From Daucus carota subsp. sativus (taxonomy: Eukaryota > Streptophyta > Magnoliopsida > Apiales > Apiaceae), in NCBI RefSeq assembly GCF_001625215.2, contig NC_030387.2, positions 6,042,501 to 6,106,500 on the forward strand: 64,000 bases of DNA. Reading direction: 5' to 3'. Shown one piece after another: positions 47,640 through 60,500 of the stretch. The translations under genes were made by a program, and so were the position numbers. Under the pieces are notes generated by a model. That model was not told the DNA's origin. It saw nothing but the letters and a program-made list of their open reading frames with translations, and made no database searches. Position 1 is the first letter of the stretch. Every line of letters begins with the position of its first letter.

Positions 47640-47835
47640 ATTACGCCTTAATTGAGGGCGTAAATTGTGCCTCATAATTGAGGGCGTAAATTGCGCCTTA
47701 TTTATGGGTGTTAATTGTGCCTCCTAATTGAGGGCGTAAATTGTGCCTTATTTGTGGCCTTAATTGTGTCTTAATTAAGGGCTTTAATATTTTATTAATT
47801 GTGCCTTAATTAAGAGTTTAATTGTCTTAATTATG
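47640..47835. repeat. AATTGAGGGCGTAAATTG minisatellite
   Basis: About six degenerate units of the type CCTTAATTGAGGGCGTAAAT follow each other, with the 3' units decaying to TTAATTAAG. The array lies just after the truncated membrane-protein copy. Confidence 0.75.
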
Positions 47836-48528
47836 ATAACTCATAATTATGTGAGTATTTTGATGAGCACATGCATATACACGTGATTTTATTAATAATT
47901 AATTATTGATATATTTTTTATTTTTATAATATATAATATATATAAACTGTTATATGCATCGAATTATGTTTTTCTTGTTTCCCGTGTTTTATTTTCAGGA
48001 TTCTTGGAAGAAGACAGGTTTTTCTTTTCGGACATTAAAGTTTTATTGTCTAAATTTCCCCGGTCATCTTGCATGTCCGACGGTTAGATAATAAGCTTTC
48101 TTGAATGAAAGAATTATCACGGTTAAATGCTGATTCATATCTGTGAGATTTATTCTCAATTTCAAAGAACAAAAAAAAATTCCGAAAATTACATATTAAA
48201 ATAGACAGGTTAAGCTGGTATTAAGGAATGATGCCTTATTGCCTTATATCAATCTTTTGTGATTAGCACTTGCAATACTGTTGGAGAAAAGGAATCTATT
48301 CATGCAATGCAATGAATAGATTATTTTATATATTCCATTGCATGAATGCAACCAGTACATGGATTGACAGCCATTTGTTACAATGGACTTGATTCTAATA
48401 CGATTTGTAAGATTACATTCCCATAAACATGGGATGTGTTGTGGATTTAAAAGGTCTATCCAGTTCCAGTTCTTGCACTACTGAGACCCCAACTACATGA
48501 AACATTTCAGGAAATTCTCGATTTGTAA
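47836..48528. other. Intergenic region and DGS1 3' UTR
   Basis: No gene. A word (AATTACATATTAAAATAGAC then TTAAGCTGGTATTAAGG) at 48187-48226 repeats one at 47066-47103. A short palindromic ATGCAATG/CATTGCAT stretch lies at 48305-48352. The last part before 48529 is probably 3' UTR of DGS1. Confidence 0.4.
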
Positions 48529-51500
48529 TCAATAGCGTTTCAGTGAAGGGAGCAAGCAATCATATACCCGATCCATTCGTGAAGTTATAGCGAGCTTATA
48601 TGCAGTCTGGAGCCCTGGTCTACCCAAGTCAGTAATATCTTGCCTCAAACTGTTACATAGGTTATCTGTTAGCACACATACAAACACAGGTATAGGAATA
48701 TGGATTAACAGTCCAAAGAAGAAAAACTGACCATTGCCATTCTCCAGTTGCCTTTGCATGACTCTCAACAGCTCGATATAGGCGATCTAGACTATACAAA
48801 AGCAATCCATAAGTACATTGAGCATCTTCATCCTGAAAAGATAAGGTTGAGCAATAAGAGTGCAGAAGAGATGAATAAAAAGGCACTAGTCTAGAAACAC
48901 AAGGGCGAAAATAATCTAAGCAGCAAGGTGCATTAGTAAAAATAGCAATAACATTGTGATGATATCATACATTTTAGGACAAACATAAATTGCAGAAGGA
49001 AAGAGAAATATGAAGTGCCACAAATAAGTTGCAACTAATCATAAAATGTCCAAGAGAGTAATAAATGGTAAACTTACTGCTGCAGTTGTAACATGCATAT
49101 ATTAACAGTACATGTGGTTTTCTTACCTGTCCTTTATCAATGCAAGTTTGGAAATCCATAATCCTTTTCTCAACCTCTACTATTAGGAGCCTCCTTTGGA
49201 GTCGAGCGATTCTACCCCTGCCTTCTGCCCTAGTATCCTGACAATATTGGATTATGGTAAATACGACAATAAGTTGAGTCGAATCACGAAAGTCAGGCTA
49301 GCCAACTAGTTGTTGACGATAAATTATATATAACTAATACATATTACACATATATATAATATATCTCATGAAGTTTCAGCCATCTGCAATACCTAAAGGG
49401 GCAAGACACTAAAGTGAGTTAAAAACTTTGGCCACTCCTTTATTACAATGAAAATTTTGCCTTACAGAACAGTTTAAAATTGTTAATCATAAGCGTCAGT
49501 GTTGTACAAAACAAGCTTTACAGAATATACAATTATAACAGTATATCAAAGTGAAAAGTTCATTAAATCAGGTGACTCGTTATCTTCGAATAGAGGGAAA
49601 AAAAGTATATATGTGAAAAAGGTCACCTATCCAGTCTGAGTCTTTTCAATTTAGACATCACTACTTTCAGCATTGCAAATACTTGCAATATGAACTCAGT
49701 TTAGTTTTAGTGGGCTAGGCCTAGTATGTTCATACTTCAACCTTACTGCTGAGCACTGGAGTTGGGACTTGGACTTGACATAATTTATGGGTCACAGTAC
49801 CCACTGACTAGGAATTTAAAATTGCAGTATGTATACTAAATGATAACTTGCCTTTTCCTGCAGCTGGCTAGTCATTCATATACTTATATGCACAGCTTTC
49901 ATGTGACACTGACTTTCTATGCACTTAAAGTTTTAAAGACATAAACTCTTGAAATTATCCAGCTCTTGCAAAGTTTTCAACTTTTAGTTCTGAATAGCCA
50001 AAAGCTGTAGATAATACCTAATAATAGTCTTTTTTAGCTAGTTCAACCAAAAGCTAGAAGTCATTTTGGAACAAACCGAGTAAAACAAGAAATCAAAGTC
50101 CTTTGGGCTTCAACTTGTTACCTTCTAAATCTCCATATTAATTGCAATTGCTCTCCTTTAAATATTACTAAATACCAAATCTTTACAAAAATTATTATAA
50201 CTTCTAATCCAATCATGCTCGTTTTTTTTTAATAGTCAGATACTATCCCCACATATATGTTACCTTTTACTTTCGTCTATTACTTCGCCAATTTTTTTTT
50301 TTTGTAAATATGCATAATTCTATCCATGTAAGCATGTCTTTCATTCATACAGGTTTCAGACGCTAGACTGACTTATATGTCGCAAAACTCTTAAACAACA
50401 AATTCTGACTGTTACTACAAGTAAAACCATACTAATCTTTATAAGGAAATTATGAGATGGATAACAGTAATCATCTTTATAATTGCCATTACTGATACAA
50501 GGTAAAATACTATCAATCAACTTGCAATATTTCAAATTTCAAGAGGTTATAGCTCACTGTGATAACTATTATACTCTCTGATGCTGTTCACCAGGCTCTG
50601 GCATCGTATATCAAATCTTGAAAACATAACATTTTAATGTCCTAGCACATTAAACTAGGGGTAAGCAAAGAAACCCGGAACTAAAAAAAGAAACAGATTT
50701 TTCCATTTTCATTTTAAGTTGTCTTGTTAACGAAGACCAAGAATTCTATAACATACTATTATAACTGAACATAAGTATAATTTGTAGCTTGGTTATCCCT
50801 GACAATGGCAGTCGGATCTTCTTGCTTGAATAGATAACAACCATTAGATATTATACCAAAGAATATTCCATATTTGACAAATTAAGATACTATTAATGGG
50901 TTTGAGTTCAAATCCCGTCAATGTCATTATTAAAATATAATTTTATATTATTGTTTTCCATAAACAATTATATAGGATTCTGCAGTGAACCACAGCCTCA
51001 CACTATAATATTAGCACCAAACACGCAATTACACAATAGTTTACTGATAATACTGAAAGGTAGACTGAATTTAAAGATAAGTGCCACACTTCGAGAAGCG
51101 ACGAACTCCCACAAATCCTAAGCGTTTGATTACAAAACATTTGATAAAATCCTCCCCCCATACTCACACCCTTATCTAAACGCTTCTACATTATTCTTTA
51201 ATTAGTATATTACTATTCTGCCCTTCATCCCCACATTCTATGGTTGTATTTAACTAATCTTCTTGTTGGATTTCGGACTACACCTCCTGCTGTATGTTAT
51301 GGGGTGGTCTCTTGTTGGATTTGGGCCTACACCTGGTTTATGTTGTGGGCTGGTCTCTTGCAGATTCAAATATCATTAATCACATACGTATTTAATTTTA
51401 TATAATGGCCAGTGCATCGCAGGATTTTTAAGCTGGTACATACTAATATACTAAAACTATTCATTTACATTCTAATGCTTAAAGTATTGACTTGATTCAT

Positions 51501-54500
51501 TCTTGAACAAAAAATAGGTATTTACCTGTTTAAGCCATGCACGGATCAGAGCAAGGATAGCTAGGGAGAGAAGAAAAGCTGGTAAAGCAGCTAGAACTGC
51601 AAAGTTTATCTCATTAGCCCTAAGTATCTGGTCCAATTCTAGCAACGCCCTGTTCAGTATGTGAATATTTTACACAAAGGATGCATAGCTTAAACATCAA
51701 TCACAAAACTGATCTTACCAATGAGAAATAAGAATAACAGAGGTACTTACGTTTCAATATCAAGTTTTAGCTTTTGAATCTGTCAAGGCAAAAGATATTG
51801 TCAGATGCAAGTACTACCACTAGTTAGAGACCAAAATCCAATACCATTCAAACCTGGATAAGTATAGCACGAACAAGCTCCCCTTTTAGAAGATTCTGAA
51901 TGGGATGCATAAGCTCCTTTTCATATCTAAGTAAAAAAAACCATTTACACAGGAAAAAGAAACGACATATGACCACTTATTCAACAAAAACACAGCCACA
52001 GTGGAAATACAAATCATTTAATATAAAAAGAAAAATACAAGGAAAAAACAATTAACAAAAATGATGAGAGAAATACTCGACTATCGAAGAGAGAAACATA
52101 TACTAGGAGAAAACGCTGCAATACATTTTTCGTGGAACCAGATAAGAGAAGAGTCATTTTGAATTGTGTGTTCATAAATTGCTAATTTTTAAAACTTTAC
52201 TTGATAAATGCTCCACTTGAAATATTTTTGGTCAACTGTGGAGTAATTTCCATATACGTGATTATTACTACGACCAAAACTCAATGAAGAATCTTTATAG
52301 AACTTACTATGGATTGAGCACATGTTTTAGAAATGCTACAACAATTAGCAAAGGCTTTTGGCTAAAAGTAGTAAATTATAATATATAATTTATAACATTA
52401 AAAGAGCATGATAAGAGTGACAACAGACAGTAATCACATTTTAAGAGTGGATGAAATATTTTGTAAATAGTCAGCAAAATAAAAAAAAAAAAGAATAAAA
52501 CTTTATAGAGATTCAAAAGCTAAAAAATTAAGACAAAGTTGTTTACGAACTAACCGATATACAATTAACAAGGCACAATTTCATCATTTACTACTCATAT
52601 CCATGAAAGACCAATAAAAAATAGACATTCTCATAATTGGGCACTTAATGATTAGGTAATATTGTTATTTCACACTTTACATGCACCAGGAACTGCAGTT
52701 TTCACTTGAAACCAACTTCAGCAACAGTCAGCAACATTGATAGGGACTACTTACATGAACTATTAATAGAAAATGTTGCTGACTCTTGCGGAAGTTGATG
52801 ATGCTGATGCTTATATCACCACAGCGGTGACACCACAACTCTTCTATGAGGCATTAATATCAAGGGAAGTCAGACCCTTTGTCAAGTTTTTCTGCTCATG
52901 ACAGGTTCGGGTGTTAAATACTCCCTCCGGTCCATTTTATAAGTCATTTGACTTTTGTTCATATATTTTCACGAGCCTTGACTCGATAGTTAAAATTAAT
53001 ATTCTTTAATTTTGTTTTTCTGAATAAAAGTTTAATACGTAAATTATGATTGAGAAAAAGAAAATTTAAAAATATTTTTTTTTTCTATAGATTCAAAGCT
53101 TGTGGAAATACGTGACAAAGTAAAACAGACTTATAAAAGAGACCAGAGGGAGTATGTTATTACAATCTCCCTTTTCACTTAATTATAATTCCTATAGCTT
53201 CAAGTTCATATTATTGTTATTATGTAAATTCAAGTCAAAAGTGAGTTTTATTCTAATCCAAAATTCAGCAAGGTTTCAAAAATAAATCATGCATAACATA
53301 TAGGTACAACACAAGATAAAATGACAAACCAAAGTAAGAAATGAATACAACACAAACTAAAATAAATGAAGTAACACATTTTAGACTACAAGAAAATATC
53401 TAGAGAAGATAAACTAAATAGATATATACAGTACACTCAAACCGTGTTCTTATAATTAATACCACCAAAGGTAGCACGTGAATGAAGATGATTAAACCAC
53501 AACCAAAAGTGACATGAGAAAGTAAATTCAGTGTTAACAAATTCCCAAGCTTATGCACACCAATATATCTATAAATTAAATTACGTAGCAACATCTCAGA
53601 AAAGGTTTATCACCTAGCCATCATGATTTCCAGCAATTCTTGATCAGAAGCATTATCTGGAAACTTTTGACCTTGAGTCTGCTCGCTGAAAGCCAGCAAC
53701 ATTCTGCAAACAGGCCATGCATATACGTCAAGGTCCTAATTACTTGAATAAGTGCATGCACTGTTGCAGGACTATGGATTGACATTGTGCGCAAAGCATT
53801 GTAAAAAAAAACAAGCTTTTCTTGCTCTTGGCTCAAGTACACTGTTAGAGCAAGCTTTCTATTCCCAGGCATATGACTTTGGCCAAGGAAGGAAAAATTA
53901 ACAAAATGACATGTTAATGTGAACATTAAAATGTTTTGAAAGATGACTCCATATGCATTTTGCAATACATAGTGACCAATTTAGACAAAACATATTCATA
54001 TTAAAAAGCTGTTCTTAGCTATTTGGTATGTGGGAGATTACAATATTTGCATAGATAATAAGAATAAACCTAGCTTGGAAAGCATAACAGCTAAATTCTG
54101 TTGCCTAGCATCAGTTTGAGTATTCTTTACAATGAACACACTTTTCATTACTCTTTGCATCTGAATTGGCGTTCTTAAAGAAGAGAAAAAAAAAATATTT
54201 GTTCCCCTTTGTTCATATACATGGTTCTCACATAATCCTATTTACAGTATCGAGACTTTGTTTTCTCCACAAGAAGAAAATGACGAGGAACACAAATAAA
54301 TGTCGGAAAAAATTATTTTATCATTTTTATTATTAGGTTTCTGTTTACTTGCAAGATAAAATTTATGTTTTGCAATTGTGAGGAGTCAGGAAAGTTAGGT
54401 TTATATTGATTTTTGCATTCTTATTCATAAATATTATACGTTGTGTTTATTTATTTTACTTTCAGAGCTCAGTTACATTTAATTTCCAAATAAGTATCTC

Positions 54501-57500
54501 AATTCCCCACATATAGAAATGAAGCTGATAAAAACAAAGTTATTCGGACTTAGTTTTCTTCAGTTCGGTCAAGGGACTGGTCAACAATACCTGACCGGTC
54601 CTGAACCAGTCCTCAAAAGACAGGTCCTTCAATCAGTCCTAAACCAGTCCTCACTAGTCATTAACTAGTCTTTTGAATATTTATGTTTATATATAATCAA
54701 ACAATTGTCATTTACAGAACTTTATACAATCTCGCACACTTGCTTAATCATGATTCTAATAGGCCAAGGGTGGACTCGAACAATAGGAAGCTGCTTAGTC
54801 TTATCCGACAGTCTAATCTCCTTGTACAGCAGCATGCTTTGATTATAAGAAAACAATAAAGGGGTTCGATTTAGACTCTTCCCTTCCTATTGCATAGCTG
54901 TGCGCTAACAGGTACTAAAGCCCTGTCCCAAACTAGCAAACTCTCATTTGTTCTTTGACGGAGGGTTGAACCCTCGACTTTAAGTTACATGTTTAAGATT
55001 AAAGACAGATACAAGAAAGATCTGTTCCACATCGGTTATTCTAAAGATTCACAGAATGGCTCATGACCGGTTATTCCTCCTTTTTGTTCATCTCAGAACT
55101 GTTGCTAGTACTTTTGAGATGTGGGTAGTTTTAGAAGAAGATAAGATTTGAGATGTGGGATTATTATAAAAGATGGGTCTTACGTTTATGTATGCTTATA
55201 GTAAGTTTAATTTGACTTTAACTATTTTATCATCATTATTACTAACACATTCTATATTTATTGCCACTCCATTGCTTTAAATTTGAGAAATTAGTGTAAG
55301 CATAGCATAATTTATTAAATCCAGTTTCGTGTAGGTGCAACTAATTGATGGTACAGGCATAGGCAAAGGATATCCAACTCTGTTTGAAACTCATCCAGAT
55401 GCATGATCCATTACAACATACAAAGTAAGGAGTCGTGGAGACATAAAATTAATATGCTGCCAATTTTTTTTAAAACATGATGGCATTTTGCATTCTGCAG
55501 TGACACGATCTTGTTTTTTATGTGGACAATGAATCAGGGAGAAAAAACTAAATATTATATTTATAAAAAAAAAAAAAAGAGGAGGTGCCCCCTCAAAAAC
55601 ATAACCTACCTGTGCAAAGAGTTAGTAGTTAGCTTCACCTCCTCAAGCTCCATAACACCTTTGTGTCTCTTTCTAAATGTGTCAAAAAGCTCATCTCGTA
55701 TGGAAAGAAGCTGGTAAAGAAGCACCATTAGAGTAAATTCTATGACTATTTATCATCAACTTATTTTAGTGTGCCTTGTATATAGTTAAGCATGCATGTG
55801 ACGACATCTGAGCGCGGGGGGGGGGGGGGGGGGCTTTTATGTACTTAAAGTAAATTTTGAATTTTCCCCTACATATATATAGCACCATCCAGAATACATT
55901 CTATAATAACATATTATAATTGACATTCCTGGTGGAGAACAGAAAATCAAATTCGAGCATACTCATGAGTCATGACTATACGCAGAAACAGCTAAATATC
56001 ATAATAAAAAAGTTGACAGATCTAACCGGCTTTTCAACATGGTCACTAAAAAAGCTAACAGTTGAATCCTTGGCCTCACGAATCCAATGCTCAATATCAT
56101 GACTCCCCGTCAATTTGCTATGTCGTAGAAGCCAAGCGGAACAGACTGAGATGCCTAAAATGCCACATGCATATCTCATCCAGTACAGTGTTACTTTTCT
56201 CGGTTTTTGATGTTCTGACACCTAAACATAGGTGACAGTAGATAGTCAATAATTCAATGAAGAGATGCACAGAACTGGAGTGACCAAAAACTGGGCAAGA
56301 TATTCACAAACTGTAGTTTGAAATGAATTATTCAATGAGAAGTAGCCATGTCACTATATCTCTAAAAAAGGCAAGTTAGCATATACAAAACTTTAGTGCA
56401 AATGGAAGTCAAATGTCTAAAACTCATTAACTTTAGCAGCCGAAATCAAACAGATAGGGCCACATAGAAATTAAATGTCTCTGTCACTGTATCTCTGTGT
56501 GAGAAAGAAAGACTAGATAAGAGTGGGAACTCGAGAATCCCGAGAAGGCTTAGTTTCATCAAGACAACCCATAACTTTGGTGAAAAGTTTGTGCATTCCT
56601 AAATTAGCAACTTCACAAATTAACTATTCAGTGTAAAGTTCAACTACTAAACATTACTTTCATACTTCATTCAAATCAAACAGGATTTCGCATTCATAAT
56701 GTATGCCCATAAATCACTGTTGGAAAATCGTTGATCCATGACCAAGAATGTGACGATCTTTTTCCAACTAGTAACAGCCCGCACGTAAGTTGAAATCGGA
56801 AAGACCATCAGTGAAGTGTGTCAATGAGTCACAGTTTAAGTACACAATGCAAATTTGAAAGCACAAAAGTCACACCCTCCTGCTTGACTTTACAGCCAAG
56901 AATGTAATGACAAATATGAGCAAAACAGCATTTCATTTTAGTGTTAATATGGTAAGGGTTTGTCTAGTGTGTGCCCAAGGGCACATGCTAAGCACTAACA
57001 TTTATAAAATTGGAGGGATTTGATTGGTGTGGTTGTTGTAAATGCAAGGGGGGCCATCATTATTAAAGAGTGTAAGCCAATCAAAATCTCCCAAATTTAT
57101 AAGTTTTAGTGCTTAGTGTGTGCCCTTGGGCACACCATAGAAAAACCGATATGGTAAATAGAAGATTAAACAGCATGTTATTCAGAGTGTATTCAGTTAT
57201 CTTGCTAACATAATACACTAAACTTTAACACAAATTCTTTCGAACTGTTTAAAGTAAGCTTCTATTAAATCTGCATGAGCATACACCGACAGGATATGAT
57301 ACAAACTACCATTAAAGTGAAAAGAACGGAGAAGAAAAGTTGCATTCTAAATTTAGAGGAAATAAAGAATATGTGAAATTTAAAAGCTAGAATAAATAGA
57401 ACCATGTAGTTTTTGATAGAATGTGAAATTTAAAAAGTAAACAGGGTTACATAAGCACTGGAAGTGGTCCTTGATAGATCAGGGGTAAGGTTGTGTACAT

Positions 57501-60500
57501 TGGGACCTTCACCAGACCTACTGATGTGGTTTGCTGCACTGGGTACGAAATTCTTTTCACAAGTACACAAGGAGAAAGATAGAATTCTGTCCACATTCCA
57601 ATTAAAAGTGTAGAAAACAATTATAATTTCCAAATTTGGCATATGCATGCAGTAAAATCTTCCCATTACATTGACGTTCAAACAGGAACAGAGGTGGCTA
57701 TGGTTTGAGCATATATTTTCTCACAAGACAACCAGAGAAGAAAGAACAACATAGTTTGTACTCCATTTTTAAATTTAGCCTCCTAATATATAGGGACAAA
57801 CTTTAAACTTTCTCTAACATATATTTTTTTATTGTGTCAGCATGTCCAGTTGACAATACATGTGGATGTATAAACTGTGAGTTTTATGCTATAAATATTA
57901 TGTCAGATTCAATCTGTTGATTGTCATATCTAAATTACAGCATAGACTTGAAATGCTCACTAAATCATGACTAATGAAATGAATTGCTTGTCTATATCCG
58001 TATCCCCAGATTTTAGAATTTAACAAATTTTACTTTTAAGTACCAGCACCAATTCACATACAAGTTCATGACACAGATTATAAATGGTAATATATTGTAT
58101 CCGTGTGCATGTAAATGTAAATGTAGAAAGCAAGTAACATGCTATCTTGACATGTTTGTTTACAAAAATTGTCAAAACTTATTATTCAGAGGACAATGCT
58201 TGCAGTGATGCAGTAAGCTATGCCACCGGCCTTTACATTCTATAATATCCTTATCAAATAGATTTTTGTACCAGGTTCCAGATACTAGAATACTGAGATG
58301 CACTTCAAGCAAACTTATTTATATAACAAAAAGAAACAGTCCTGGTGCCAACAAACTTAAAAGGCTGAGATAGAGCTCTTACAAGCACCGATAAGTATGA
58401 GTCCAATTTGTGTAGGTTCTGATAGATCAATTCGACGGCATCTTTTATCTCACTGCCAGTCCACTGAGATCCTTCCTGCATTACTTCCGACAGTTTCTCA
58501 AACCTTAGGGGAACCGAACAACTTCCATCAACAGAAGACCCATTCTGCAGAAACCAATTGTATGTAACGAAGTTTGTTAATCTTATATAAACGATACTAT
58601 CGACTGTTTTAACCACTTAATGCATCATTTGATGTTTCACGTTCTTTAGAATTTAGACTACAAAGGTAATCATGTACAAAACTGGGAAAAACAATATTGA
58701 ATGTAATATGAAAAAATAGCATATCATATGTTCACTACCTGTGGTGGAGCATAAAGATGAGCTATTGAAGCCTCTAATTTTGAAAATAAACCATCCACGG
58801 TTAACAATAACAAAGGTCCAGACTTTTCTGCATCCTTTGCTAACTCATCCCCAAATTTGTCAATTTCTATGTAAATCTGCACAACGTAAGGACCGTAATT
58901 TAAAATAATCCAAAAATGATTACTTAATTAGATATCCCAAAAACACAGATTAAAGAATAGTCAAATCTCTATACTACCACTCATTAAGGGCAGATAGTTC
59001 TGACACCTTGACAATCTAATTTAGAAAAACGAATTTCTAAACACATAATGAGAAACCAATATTTTACATGATTTTTCCCTGATTCTGTTAGATATAATAT
59101 CTTGTGTAGTCTTTTCAATAAGAAATTGCAAACTCAAAAGAACATAGGAGTTAAATCACACAGACACACATATATGCCTTGCCACTCCATGAGTGACCCT
59201 CAATTTTCACGGACAGGCTGAAAATATAATGTTATAAAAAATAGTCTGCAGCTTGCAAAATCATCTGTATGCATTTATATGTAGCTTCTTTTTTGTTAGA
59301 CCTAATAGATACAAAACATGCCGATGGACCAACCTATTAAATTTACTTCAACCCTATGTTATTGCTTTTGTGCAGAGCCGTAACTCATAATCCTAATGGA
59401 TTGAGAAAATCCATGAAACTGAGATTGTCTGCAGAAGTTTAGGGACTACATAACAAACGATTAAAAGCAAATCAATATAACCTCGGAAACCAGAAACTAG
59501 TTTTATTAGAGCTAATTAATAGCAGATATAAGTGAAAATATAATACAGCAAAAGAAACTAAACCTGCGCCAAAAATGTTGCAAGGGCAAATCTTAAGCTT
59601 GTTAAGATATCTATCCTGTCGTATATATGACTAGTGGCAGAATAGTAGAGATTCTGCATACCAGAACCCTCTGAAACACAATCCCGTATCAACTGAATAA
59701 TGCCATCAACAAATGCACGGGGTCCTCTCTCACAAATCATGAAATATACTTTCTGTCCACGTGATCCCTAAGAAAAATATAGAAAAGCACACTGCATATC
59801 ATATATTCACATACTATATTTTATTAGAAACTCAATTTGTCCTTGGGTCACTTCCTGCAATTAGGAGGAAAAGCTTAACTCACCTCTGCTTTAGATTGCC
59901 AAAATTGTAAGTTCTTTTGGATGCTATGCATGTTTACAAAGATATACTCCAAAATGTCCTCCAAAACATCAAAAATTCCAGACCCCTCGAAGAACTTCCT
60001 GCATGTCATGTGGTAATCTTAATGAGGAAAGTTGTACTTGTGGCTACTTATAACTCACGAAGCAAATATTGCATTCCATTATGAAGTCATTCTCACATTA
60101 AAAAAAAAAAGTCATATATAGTACTACACTGACATATTAGTATGTTGTGAAAGGTCATGTTTACTATTTCCAAAAATGGGGCTCATAAGAATCATCCATG
60201 ATCCATGTTAGACAAAAATGCAGAGTGAACATATTGATGTCATTAAATTAGTAACTTTAGAATTTAAATAAAGCATTAAATTGTTCTGGAAACTTACTAC
60301 TGGGAGGTTTTTTTTTTGTCAGGGTTTACTACTGGGAAGTTGATATCTATTTACAGTATTATGTGTAATTAGCTTTTTACTTGACAAAAACTCCTAGGGC
60401 CTAGACAAAGTACTCACAGTCTGTTTTAGGAGTTGACAATCATGCATAGATGAAAACTTTGTGCTTTCTTTAAGACTTCCTTTAGATCAATGCTCTGGAT

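Noticed and set aside
50895..50925. B-box-like word GAGTTCAAATCCCG
   Set aside because: Isolated match with no tRNA fold or SINE body.
54770..54960. Possible tRNA or tRNA-derived SINE (GGACTCGAAC and GGGTTCGATT words)
   Set aside because: Stems of a tRNA cannot be formed around these words and no A box is visible.
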